Positions 1-8,500 of a stretch of DNA of 14,005 nucleotides are shown here, one piece after another. Both the position numbers and the translations under genes were made by a program. Position 1 is the stretch's first letter, and every line of letters starts with the position of its first letter. The notes below the pieces were generated by a model. It was not told the origin of the DNA and did not search any database. It saw nothing but the letters and a program-made list of their open reading frames with translations. Source of the stretch: an uncultured Clostridia bacterium. GTDB lineage: Bacteria > Bacillota > Clostridia > Oscillospirales > Oscillospiraceae. The stretch lies in NCBI GenBank assembly GCA_937892865.1, contig CALBJG010000034.1, positions 1-14,005 on the forward strand, written 5' to 3'.

Positions 1-161
1 CGGTGTTTCTGGCAAAACTGACCGGCGCGGTACTGCCCCTTGCGGCAAAGAAACTGGGCTTTGATCCGGCGGTAATGGCAAGTCCGTTCCTTACCACCAT
101 TGTGGACGCTCTGTCCCTTTTGGTGTATTTTCTCTTTGCCGGCTGGCTGCTGGGCATTTAA
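1..161 (+). CDS. mgtE: MgtE-type magnesium transporter, C-terminal fragment (5' end outside window)
   Basis: The first complete codon is at position 3; 52 residues are readable before the TAA stop at 159-161. The peptide contains a LGFDPAVMASPFLTTIVDAL stretch followed by a hydrophobic helix (LLVYFLFAGWLLGI). This matches the last two membrane helices of MgtE-family Mg2+ channels/transporters, where an FDPA...PFxTT(I/V)xD segment before the last helix is well conserved. The family sits in the cytoplasmic membrane and admits Mg2+; its regulatory N and CBS domains would lie upstream, outside the window. Only the tail is visible, so the identity rests on this one segment, but the match is characteristic. 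The gene runs in the same direction as the GH13 gene that follows 56 nt later. Confidence 0.85.
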   Translation, partial: VFLAKLTGAVLPLAAKKLGFDPAVMASPFLTTIVDALSLLVYFLFAGWLLGI

Positions 162-172
162 TAGGACAAAAC

Positions 173-193
173 CGGGAGGCATATTGCCTCCCG
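173..193 (+). terminator. Hairpin between mgtE and the GH13 gene (weak or partial terminator)
   Basis: A perfect 8-bp stem, CGGGAGGC (173-180) with GCCTCCCG (186-193), closes a 5-nt ATATT loop. It lies 11 nt after the mgtE stop. What follows is AAACTTTAATTGG, which lacks a continuous T run, so this is a poor intrinsic terminator. It may act as a partial terminator or an mRNA-end stabiliser. I see no convincing promoter between it and the GH13 start at 218. Confidence 0.55.
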
Positions 194-217
194 AAACTTT
201 AATTGGATGGAGTTCTT

Positions 218-2035
218 ATGCGGATTTTATTTGATTCCAAGAAAAAAGAATACAAGCGCCCCTTTGGCTCGCTGACCCCTGAGCAGCGGTGCGACCTGCA
301 TATCCACATTCCTGCCGCGGTGCAGACATCCGGCGCAGAATGTATTTTTCTGCGGGAAAACGGAGAGGAAATGATGCGTCTGCCCTTGTCCTTTGAAAAG
401 AACAGAGGATCTTACGATGTTTGGACACTGGATTTTTGTTTTTCTGAAGCAGGACTTTATTTTTACTACTTCCGTATCACCGGCAATACCGGCACATTCC
501 GCCTTTATAAGCAAGGGGATGACACCAATATGGAAGCAGGTGACCTTTGGCAGGTCAGTTGCGTACCGGCAGATTTCGTGACCCCCGATTGGGCAAAGGG
601 CGCGATCATTTACCAGGTGTTTCCCGACCGGTTTGCCAAAGCGGGCGAATGTGACCTGACCGGCAAACTGCAGCCCTATACCGTCCACGAAAAGTGGGAC
701 GAAGAAGTTTCCTGGCAGCCCACCCCGGAGGGGGAAGTGCTGAACAATGATTTCTACGGCGGCAATTTCCAGGGCATTACCGGAAAATTGGACTATCTGG
801 CATCCCTGGGCGTGGGGATCTTGTATCTGAATCCTATCAGCAAGAGTTTCTCCTCCCACCGGTATGATACCGGCGACTATAAGACCCCCGACCCGATGCT
901 GGGCACGGTGGAAGACTTTAAGGAAATGTGCGCTGAGGCCCATAAGCGGGGCATCCGGGTGGTTTTGGACGGGGTATTTTCCCACACCGGCTCGGATAGT
1001 TTGTATTTCGATAAGAATAAATCCTTTGGGGGCAAGGGCGCTTACTGTGACAAAAAATCACCCTATTACAGTTGGTATTCTTTCAGCCGCTGGCCGGAGG
1101 AATATAACAGTTGGTGGGGTTTCGATACCTTGCCTACGGTGAATAAGTTAGACCCTGCCTTTATGGAATACATCATCACCGGGGAAGATTCGGTGGTCGC
1201 CCACTGGCTTTCTCTGGGCACGGACGGATTCCGGCTGGATGTGGCGGACGAACTGCCCAACGAATTTATGGCATCTTTGAAAAAACGCGTTCGGGAGATA
1301 AAGCCCGATGCCCTGGTGATGGGCGAAGTGTGGGAGGATGCCTCCAACAAGATCGCTTACGATGTGCGCCGCCGGTATTTTGTGGATGGCACATTGGACA
1401 GTGTGATGAACTATCCCTTCCGGAAAGCTATTTTGCGCTTTGTCCGGGGTGAGGACGATGGAGGCGAGTTCCGCCGGATCGTCCGGACCATCGGTGAAAA
1501 CTATCCGGCGCAGGTGCTTTCCTGCTGTATGAACCTGCTGGGCAGCCACGATACGCCCCGTATTCTGACGGCTTTGGTGGATGACTATGACGGCCCCCGG
1601 GAGGAACTTGCCAAGCGGAAACTTTCTCCGGAACAGCGGGAACTGGCAAGACAAAAACTGATGATGGCCACATTCCTGCAATATACACTCCCCGGCTGCC
1701 CCAGTATCTACTATGGCGACGAAGCGATGATGGAGGGGGGCAAAGACCCCTTCAACCGCCGCACTTACCCCTGGGGCAAGGCGGATATGGAAATGCTGGG
1801 TCATTTCCGTATGCTGGGCAATTTAAGAAAAGACTATCCCCAACTGGGCAGCGGCAGTGTGCGGTTTTTCCGCTATGACGGCGGCTGTTTGGGCTTTAAC
1901 CGAAAAGGTCTGCGGGTGTATGTGAACAACAGCCAGGGGGATTGGGAGATCCCTGGCGGCGATGTGATCATGGGTCACAAAATGACCCGCAGAGTGATCC
2001 ACAGCCTGGGCTGGTGTATCGTGGAGGAAGACTGA
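218..2035 (+). CDS. GH13 alpha-glucan hydrolase, neopullulanase / maltogenic amylase-like, cytoplasmic
   Basis: Glycoside hydrolase family 13 enzyme of 605 residues. I chose ATG 218 because GGAG (209-212) lies 5 nt before it; an in-frame TTG at 203 has no ribosome binding site. Residues ~1-110 form a beta-rich N-terminal domain like the CBM34/Ig-like domain of neopullulanases and cyclomaltodextrinases. The (beta/alpha)8 barrel begins near WAKGAIIYQVFPDRF (~125). The four GH13 motifs are intact: region I DGVFSH (D251, H256), region II GFRLDVADE (nucleophile D341), region III GEVWED (acid/base E370), region IV LGSHDTPR (D445). DPFNRRTYPW follows near 511. A short beta C-terminal domain ends the protein. 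There is no signal peptide, so it should act in the cytoplasm on imported maltodextrins or alpha-1,4/1,6 oligosaccharides. Exact specificity cannot be read from sequence. A small cysteine-rich gene follows after 1 nt. Confidence 0.93.
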   Translation: MRILFDSKKKEYKRPFGSLTPEQRCDLHIHIPAAVQTSGAECIFLRENGEEMMRLPLSFEKNRGSYDVWTLDFCFSEAGLYFYYFRITGNTGTFRLYKQGDDTNMEAGDLWQVSCVPADFVTPDWAKGAIIYQVFPDRFAKAGECDLTGKLQPYTVHEKWDEEVSWQPTPEGEVLNNDFYGGNFQGITGKLDYLASLGVGILYLNPISKSFSSHRYDTGDYKTPDPMLGTVEDFKEMCAEAHKRGIRVVLDGVFSHTGSDSLYFDKNKSFGGKGAYCDKKSPYYSWYSFSRWPEEYNSWWGFDTLPTVNKLDPAFMEYIITGEDSVVAHWLSLGTDGFRLDVADELPNEFMASLKKRVREIKPDALVMGEVWEDASNKIAYDVRRRYFVDGTLDSVMNYPFRKAILRFVRGEDDGGEFRRIVRTIGENYPAQVLSCCMNLLGSHDTPRILTALVDDYDGPREELAKRKLSPEQRELARQKLMMATFLQYTLPGCPSIYYGDEAMMEGGKDPFNRRTYPWGKADMEMLGHFRMLGNLRKDYPQLGSGSVRFFRYDGGCLGFNRKGLRVYVNNSQGDWEIPGGDVIMGHKMTRRVIHSLGWCIVEED

Positions 2036-2036
2036 T

Positions 2037-2207
2037 ATGGAGCAGGAACTGTTTCTCTCCGGTTACTGCCGGTGTCTGGATGACAGCCGTATGGTGGAAG
2101 TCATCTCAGAAGACGGGGCAGTAACGGAAGTGGATTGCGGCTACTATGGCTGTCCCCATACGGTCAGTTGCGACATCGCCAAAAGAATCAAAGAGATGGA
2201 AAAATAA
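2037..2207 (+). CDS. Small cysteine-rich protein, 56 aa, unknown function
   Basis: The ATG at 2037 comes 1 nt after the GH13 stop (TGATATG junction), with GGAGG at 2023-2027 inside the GH13 end, 9 nt upstream of the start. It encodes 56 residues ending in TAA 2205-2207. Five cysteines are present: C11 and C13 (CRC), then C34, C39 and C45, the last three in a CGYYGCPHTVSC stretch. A charged helix-like tail (IAKRIKEMEK) follows. The spacing suggests a zinc- or iron-sulfur-binding or redox-active mini-domain. I have an unverified recollection of similar short proteins ending in CP...C.IA..I in Oscillospiraceae. I do not recognise a named family. It is immediately followed by a strong terminator, so it is the last gene of the GH13 transcript. 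It is likely real because start, RBS, stop and terminator are all well placed. Confidence 0.72.
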   Translation: MEQELFLSGYCRCLDDSRMVEVISEDGAVTEVDCGYYGCPHTVSCDIAKRIKEMEK

Positions 2208-2212
2208 GGAAA

Positions 2213-2249
2213 GCCGCCTGCGTAAATGCTACGCAGGCGGCCATTTTTT
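2213..2249 (+). terminator. Intrinsic terminator of the GH13 / small-protein transcript
   Basis: A perfect 12-bp stem, GCCGCCTGCGTA (2213-2224) with TACGCAGGCGGC (2230-2241), has a 5-nt loop and is followed by CATTTTTT (T6, 2244-2249). It begins 5 nt after the small gene's stop codon. This is a textbook rho-independent terminator for + strand transcription. Confidence 0.95.
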
Positions 2250-2300
2250 GCCAAGTTCCAATTTATCGAGGTGTTTTAAATTACGAATCTCTACGTTGTC

Positions 2301-2333
2301 ATTCCGAGCCAGTGCGCACACTGGCGTGGGAAT
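2301..2333 (+). repeat. Left-arm hairpin of the inverted-repeat element
   Basis: ATTCC (2301-2305) pairs with GGAAT (2329-2333). Then comes an internal loop GA / GTG, an apical stem GCCAGTG (2308-2314) with CACTGGC (2319-2325), and tetraloop CGCA. Compared with the right arm read in reverse complement, the C2304-G2330 and G2308-C2325 pairs are changed as pairs. Confidence 0.8.
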
Positions 2334-2359
2334 CTCAAGTACGCACAACGGTTTTTGAG

Positions 2360-2396
2360 ATTGCCACACCAGTGACATCGGTCACTGGTTCGCAAT
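2360..2396 (-). repeat. Right-arm hairpin of the inverted-repeat element
   Basis: ATTGC (2360-2364) pairs with GCAAT (2392-2396), and ACCAGTGAC (2368-2376) pairs with GTCACTGGT (2381-2389) around loop ATCG. Read on the - strand it has the same plan as the left arm: lower stem, GA/GTG internal loop, CCAGTG-type apical stem, tetraloop. The apical stem is two pairs longer (AC/GT) than in the left arm. Confidence 0.8.
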
Positions 2397-2432
2397 GACA
2401 CAATAGATGGTACGGTTCGACAAATTGGAATT

Positions 2433-2472
2433 AAAAAAGTTGATCCCCCGGGCGGCTTAGCCGCCCGGGGGA
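2433..2472 (-). terminator. Intrinsic terminator of the giant surface-protein gene
   Basis: A perfect 12-bp GC-rich stem, CCCCCGGGCGGC (2445-2456) with GCCGCCCGGGGG (2460-2471), has a TTA loop and one more T-A pair at its base. Read on the - strand it is followed by ATCAACTTTTTT (the A run at 2433-2438 on +). It starts 30 nt after the stop codon of the 2503-9501 gene. Confidence 0.92.
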
Positions 2473-2502
2473 CCTATATAGAGGGGGAGAAATTGAAGCG
2501 AA

Positions 2503-5500
2503 TCAGGTTTCGTCACTTACCGGGGCAGTTTCTTTGGCAGGTTTGGAAGATTTCTTTTTCTTCAAAACCACCACCACTGCGGCGGCAACTGCGCCCACTG
2601 CAACAACGGCGATGACGATGATCGCCCAAATGGGGAAGAGGGTTTCGTAAAGCGCCTCGGCTTCCTCCAGGATAGCCAGGAGTTTTACATACTGCTTGGA
2701 GCCGGGGGTCAAGGCATCGTAGGCTGCCCGGGCGGCCTTGATGGCATCGCCGCTGCTGTAGTCTACGGTGTCGCCGATGGCTTCAATCAAAGCGTCCACC
2801 TCTGCGGCGGCTGCTTTCTGCAGTTTCTGCAACTGACCGTTGGCAGTGATGAGTTTTTGGTAATCCACCAACTCACGCTCATCCATGGTCAGCCAATTGT
2901 AGATTTCCATTGCTTCGGTGATCGCAGGCTCATCGGCCAGGGTGATGGTCTCACCCAGCCCATTGATCAGCGCGATCAGTCGGTCGATGCGCACCTGACG
3001 CAGCGCTTTGATGGTCTCCAGGGCGTTCTCCAGGGCTGTTGCATCAACAAGGGCTCTTTGATCCTTGGTCAGCGCCAGATAAGCAGCCTCGATCTCGCGG
3101 ATGGCAGGTTCCTTCTCCAGGGTGATCTCGCCCATACCGGGGATGGTGTCGATGAGCGCCTGGACCTTGGCTGCAGCCTCTGCATCCTGCAGTTTCTGCA
3201 GCGCCTGCATAGCGGGAACGAATACGGTGCGGAAGTTCTTGACATAGCTGCGATCCTTGACAGTCATTGCATTGTAGGTGTTCTTGATCTCGAAGATCAG
3301 ATCAATGTCATCCAAAGTGACCTCGCCAATGGAGTCGATTCTGCATTCTAAGAATTCGATCTTGGCATCCTGCAGTTTGTAAAGTTTCTGAACCAGAGCC
3401 TTCTGTGTCCAGGTCAGGGCGTTGTAGGCTTCCTCTGCTTCCAGCAGCTGCGCCTCGTGCTCCAGGGTGATAACTTTGGGGATGGCCTCAAGCAGTTTAT
3501 CCACGGCGTCGGCTGCTGCCCAATCGCTGTCCTGAATGTTCATAGGATACATATAAAGGTTATCCGTAACCGCATAGTAGATATTGCCGTCGGTTGCAAA
3601 GTTGAAGATGTCGGTCTTTGCAATAGGCAGAACGGTGTTATCCGCTACATTGCGGATATTGACCTTCCGGACACCGCCCTTGGATCCCATATTTACATAC
3701 AGGTAACCGTCGACCATCTGCATACCGGTTTCTTTCCAGCCGGAGCCTTCCTCTGTCTTGTCGAAGCAAAGTTTTTCTTCAGTAGTGACCTTGCCGGTGG
3801 CCTTGTCGTACTTAATGGTAAACAGTGTACCGCCGGCGATGCCCCAGATAATGCCGTTCTTCTCCACCTCGGGGTCGGGGATCAGACCGGAAACACCCTT
3901 GACAGTTTCGGGCATATCAGAGAGGAACTCTCTGGGATCCAGTTCCATGATCTTCTGCTTGTTTTCCACATCATAGAGGAAGACCTTTGCAGAGGCGCCG
4001 GGAATGGGCGTTGCGCCGGTGCCGCCGCCGGCGGCAGAGCCGCCGTAGATAATGCCATCGTGGTAAGCAAGACCAATGATACTCTGATCCTTAACCACAT
4101 GGCGCTCCACATGCTTTTCCAGGGTGTTGATGTCGATCCAGGCAAGACAGCCGCCATACTGATACCAGTCGGGGATAGAACCTACGAATACCTTGCCGTC
4201 GCCGGCAACCACATTGTGGATACGGGCCTGGTGGTACTCAGTTTTCAGGCTGAACAGCGTAACATTACGGCGCTTGTCGTCCATATTGATCTGCACCAGA
4301 GCGCCCTGGTTGTAGTTACCTACATAGAGGTTGCCATTGTAGAAACACATAGTATCGGTTTGACCGTTGGTCTCATACTTGTGGATGACCTCACCGGTGG
4401 CGATATCCAGCACAGAACAAGCCTGGTTGTTAAATACGCCGATGTACAGGTTATTCTTATCTGTCTCCGTGATGCCGGCAGCTATAGAGAGGATGGAGTT
4501 GCCGGTGCCGTGGTCATCGGATACCAAACCGTCGATAACCATAAATTCCAAAGTCTGGGGATTCAGGACAACAGGCTGGGAGGTGCCGGTGCGGTAGGTG
4601 AGGATGGAGTAGCCGGGGAACTTTTCATTGCCTTCCACGGTGACGAAACTGTTGTCGTGGCAGACCATAGGCAGGGAGAAGGCGTCAGAAAGTTCCAGCT
4701 TGGTTGCGGTGCGGGTGGCGCCGTCAAATTCGAAGACACCTATGCCCTGGGCGGTGAAGTAGACCTTGCCATCCAGTTCGTTGGTAATACCGCTGGAGAT
4801 TTGTCCATAAATGCCCAGGTCGATGAATTCCAGAGTTTCCGCATCGATAGCGACAACATTCTTGATCTTATCGTTCTGGTCGCCACCGAAGAGGAGGACG
4901 CCGCCGCAGATACCGCCGCCACGGGTCATAACTTCTCCCTGGTTGAGGTAGGGAGTCAGATCCATTGTGGCGATCACATCGCCGGTAGTTGCTTCCATCT
5001 TAATGAGGGTAGTGGTCTTGGTACCGTCGCCGTCTCTGTCGCCGGTTACGGTGCCGAAGAGGTTGCCTTTATAGTAAATGGGGGAGCAGGACCAGTTAGC
5101 GGAGTCGCCGCCGATGGTACCTAAGTTGGTGAACTTGCCGGTGTCCGGCTCGTAGCGGGCAAACCAGCCGCCCATTGCAACGCCGAAGTACAGCGCGCCA
5201 TCGTCACCCAGGATAATATCCTGGCCGGAGTAACCGCCGATGACCTTGTTATCGCCCTTTTGACCGCCTTCGAAGCCTTTGTAGTAGTAGACATCTTCCG
5301 CCACATTCAGGAAGGGGTCATAACGCCAGATGTAGGGGTTGTCGCCAACTGCCCAAACGATGCCTTCTTTATCCACCACAACACCACGGCAGGTGGTGAA
5401 GGGGGTATCTACCTGGGCAACGAATTCCTTGGCGTCGATGTCGTAAACATTCATCTTCTTGCCTTCCAGAGGCAGGTAGAAGTAGTCGTGACCGTTCACT

Positions 5501-8500
5501 TCGCCTGCGGCCTTGTAGGGACAGGTGTCCAGGGTGTTGACCGGGCCGTCGCTGATGAGCATGGAATTAACTCTCTTTTCAGCCTGGTATTTGGAAGTGA
5601 CATCGCCCTTCTCACATACCAGTTGGTTGATATACATATAGGAAGTAGCCACATCGATGGGGCAGGCAGCATAGGCTTCGATTACAACCAGGTATTCGCT
5701 GGCGCTGCCGAATTCCCAAGTGCCCAGCAGGCTTGTGTAGCCGCTGGTGGGGTTGACATCGCCGGTGTCGTTGTAGAAGTTGACACGACCCACACGGTTG
5801 TGAATGTCGGTGGCATCGATGGCGTTATCTACATCGCTGACGGGCAGGACGTAAACAGCGCCGGTACCTGCACGGCCGGACTTGCCGTGGTTCAGGGTCA
5901 GGGTGTGCAGACCCTTGCCGGGAGACTTGATCCGGAATACCAGATAGCCGTCGGCGCCGCTGTAGCAGGTAATGCCCAGGCCGCTGTACTTGGAGGAACC
6001 GCCGGTGGCGTTTTCTTCCAGTTTCCAGTTCAAATCATCCAAGCCATACAGACGGCTTACATCGTCCTTCTTCGCATCCAAAGTGGGAGAGCCGGTGTAG
6101 ATGCCGTTTTCTTTGTGGGCCAGGTCGAAATCGTACACGGTCTTGTTGGGGTCAATACCGGTGGTATCGGGCTTGCCGGTATATTCGAAGGCAAAACCCT
6201 TGAGGTACATATTGAGTGTACCGCCAATGTTTTTGACCTTCTGCCAGTGTTTCATGGTCTCACGGAAGAAGATGATGTATTCTTTGCCTTCTTCGAAGTT
6301 GTAAGTGCCGATGTAGGCATCTGTGTTTTCAACAGTGGGCTCAAAATTGCCCAACTTATACTTCTTCAGCATGGCATCCCGGAGGGTGATCTTGCCGTTG
6401 TCCAGCATAGATGCCTCGATGATGTAAACATCGGTCCAGATGGAGTGCTTCTTGACGGGATTGCCGTCGGCATCCTTACCTTCGGTGAGGAATGTACCCA
6501 TCGTCACCTTGTGGTAGCCCTTACCGGGGGACTGGATGCGGAAAGCATAGACCCAGTTGTGGCCTGCGCCGCTGTAGACCTGGATGCCGTTACCTTTGCT
6601 CAGCGCATTCTGGGAGAAGGCATTTATCGGCTCTTCATTTTCCACATCACCGGTCTTGGAGCCGTTCAGGATCGCTTCAACGCGCCAGCTGATATAGCCC
6701 TTTTCATAGAATTCGTCGATCTTCTTTTTCTGCTCCATGACAGAGTTTTTGCCGGAGACGAAATCATCGGGGTAATTGCCAAGCAGGTCGAAATCATAGC
6801 CGGTCTTCTCCACAGGAGGAGGATCTGCGGCAACCACAGACAGATCAGAAAGATACAGGTTCTGTGTGCCGGTTTTCTTGGACTGCTGATACATAGCCAG
6901 GGTGGATTTCAGAACGATGATGTATTCCTTACCGCTTTCCAGGGTCACATTGCCCAGATAAGCGGCAGGATTTTCCACAGTGGGGGCGAAGCGCTTGATC
7001 TTGTGGTCAGCGTCCAGAAGATCGTCTACAGACTTGTTCTTCAGTTCGGAAGATTCAATGAGGTAAGCCTCGGTCCAGAGAGAATGCTTGTCACTGTCGT
7101 CAGAACCTTTCACAAGGAAAGTATTCAGGGTAATATCGGCAGTGCCGGTGACTTTGGAACGGAATTTAATACCGTACCACCAACCGTGCATGCCGGTGCC
7201 ATAGACCTGGAAGCCCCTGCCCTTGGACAGGGCGTTCTGGCTGAAGGAGTTGACCAGTTCTTCGCCGGCAGCGCCGGTCTTGGAGCCGTTCTGCTTGCCG
7301 TAGAACATCCAGTCGATGTAGCCGTTATTGAAGAAATTCTCGATCTTTGCTTTCTGATCGTCCACGGAGGTCTTGCCTGCGTTGAAATCATCGGGGTAGT
7401 TGGTCAGCAGGTCGAAATCATAGCCGGTCTTATCCACTGCGGGAGGCTCGGCGGCTTCAAAGGTGAAGCCTTTAAGATACAGATTGTCGGTGGAAAGACC
7501 GTCTCTGTGACCGTCTCTGCGGGTGTCGATGGTCTCCCGGAGGATCAGAACATACTCTTTGTTCTCGTCAAATGCCACATTGCCGATGTAAGCATCGGGG
7601 GCATCGGAAGTGGGCTTGAAACCCTTGATCTTGTGCTCGTCATTCAGTACGTCCGCTACATTGGTATAACTGCCATCTTCTGCGATGTAGGCTTCCGTCC
7701 AGATGGAGTGCTTCTGCACCTCGCCGGAGGTGACGGTAGCGGTATTGACGGTAAAGTCATAAGTGCCGGTGCCGGGGGCGCGGAACTTGATGGCGTAGTA
7801 CCAGTTGTGGGCAATAGAGTAGACCTGGATCTGATTGTTTTGCCACTGGTTGCGGTTGATGGGGGAGGAACCCTCATCCAGACCGCCGTGACCAACGGGC
7901 AGCCAATCGATCAGACCTTTTTCGTACATCTCGGCAAGGGCGTCAGCACTGTCGGTAACACCGGAGTTGCCGCTTGCCAGGAAATCTCTGTAGTTGGCGT
8001 AAACGCCGAAGTTATAACCCATTACCGGGCCGGTGATCTCCACGGGACCGGTGGTGGTCTCTTCTGTGGTGGTACCAACGGTAGTGGTTGCGCCGGTGGA
8101 CTCTTCCGGATCCGGCTGGATGTAATTCAAAGTAAGGCCGTTCAGCGCCAAATGCTCAGCGCGGTTATCCTTGTTGGCATTTCTGGCATCGATGGTCAGA
8201 TGGAACACTAAAATGTATTCCTGGGTGTCGGAAACGAATTCCACCTCGCCCACGGTGCAATCCAGTTCTGTCAGGGTGGGCGCAAAGCGGTCTTTTGCGT
8301 ATGCAGAAGTCAGGAAATCCGCAACGGTCTTATTACCGGTGAGCAGGGATGCGTCAAACATATAGACATCTGCCCAGCGGCTGCGCAGGTTTCCGCCGTT
8401 TTCGGGAGGCAGAGCGGAATTGATGGTTACAGAGTATTTACCCACACCGGGCGCCCGGAGGCGGATAGCGTACCAGCCGTTATAACTGACACTGCCGTGG

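Larger units (their letters stand above)
2257..2429. repeat. MITE/BIME-like inverted-repeat element with two self-folding hairpin arms
   Basis: The outer ends are TCCAATTTATCGA (2257-2269) and TCGACAAATTGGA (2417-2429), inverted repeats matching at 12 of 13 positions. Inside, an arm starting TGTCATT (2297-2338) is the inverted counterpart of an arm ending AATGACA (2355-2400). Each arm is also a palindrome with its own hairpin (2301-2333 and 2360-2396), so the element resembles the head-to-head palindrome pairs called BIMEs, or a non-autonomous MITE. No ORF of note lies within it and no transposase or RAYT gene is in the window. No clear target-site duplication was seen. I recall related TGTCATTGCGA..CCAGTG palindromes scattered in gut Clostridia, but this is memory, not a search. 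The element sits exactly between two convergent terminators and is the only content of this intergenic stretch. Confidence 0.85.

Noticed and set aside
203..217. Upstream TTG start for the GH13 gene.
   Set aside because: No ribosome binding site precedes it, whereas ATG 218 has GGAG at 5 nt spacing.
227..1804. Long - strand open frames (227-985 and 1148-1804) across the GH13 gene.
   Set aside because: They are antisense to an intact GH13 enzyme with all catalytic residues and have no recognisable domains.
2135..2398. Short + strand open frames running from the small gene into the inverted-repeat element.
   Set aside because: They cross a strong terminator and the palindromic element, and the frame with RBS and 1-nt spacing to the GH13 stop is the 2037-2207 one.
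2290..2430. Possible CRISPR unit, because of hairpin-forming repeats near 2300 and 2370.
   Set aside because: The two copies are inverted, not direct, and occur only once each; there is no spacer array and no cas gene.
2500..2640. Sortase anchoring of the giant protein.
   Set aside because: The C-terminus has a membrane helix and KKKK but no LPxTG-like motif before the helix.
3457..5124. A 555-codon open frame on the + strand antisense to the propeller region.
   Set aside because: Same antisense register as the 5260-8211 frame; low-complexity hydrophobic translation, no plausible RBS or promoter, and the opposite strand codes for clear blade repeats.
5260..8211. A 983-codon open frame on the + strand inside the giant surface-protein gene.
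   Set aside because: It lies fully antisense to a gene with a signal peptide, repeated modules and a membrane anchor. Its translation shows no domain I recognise, and long antisense openness is expected from the gene's codon bias.
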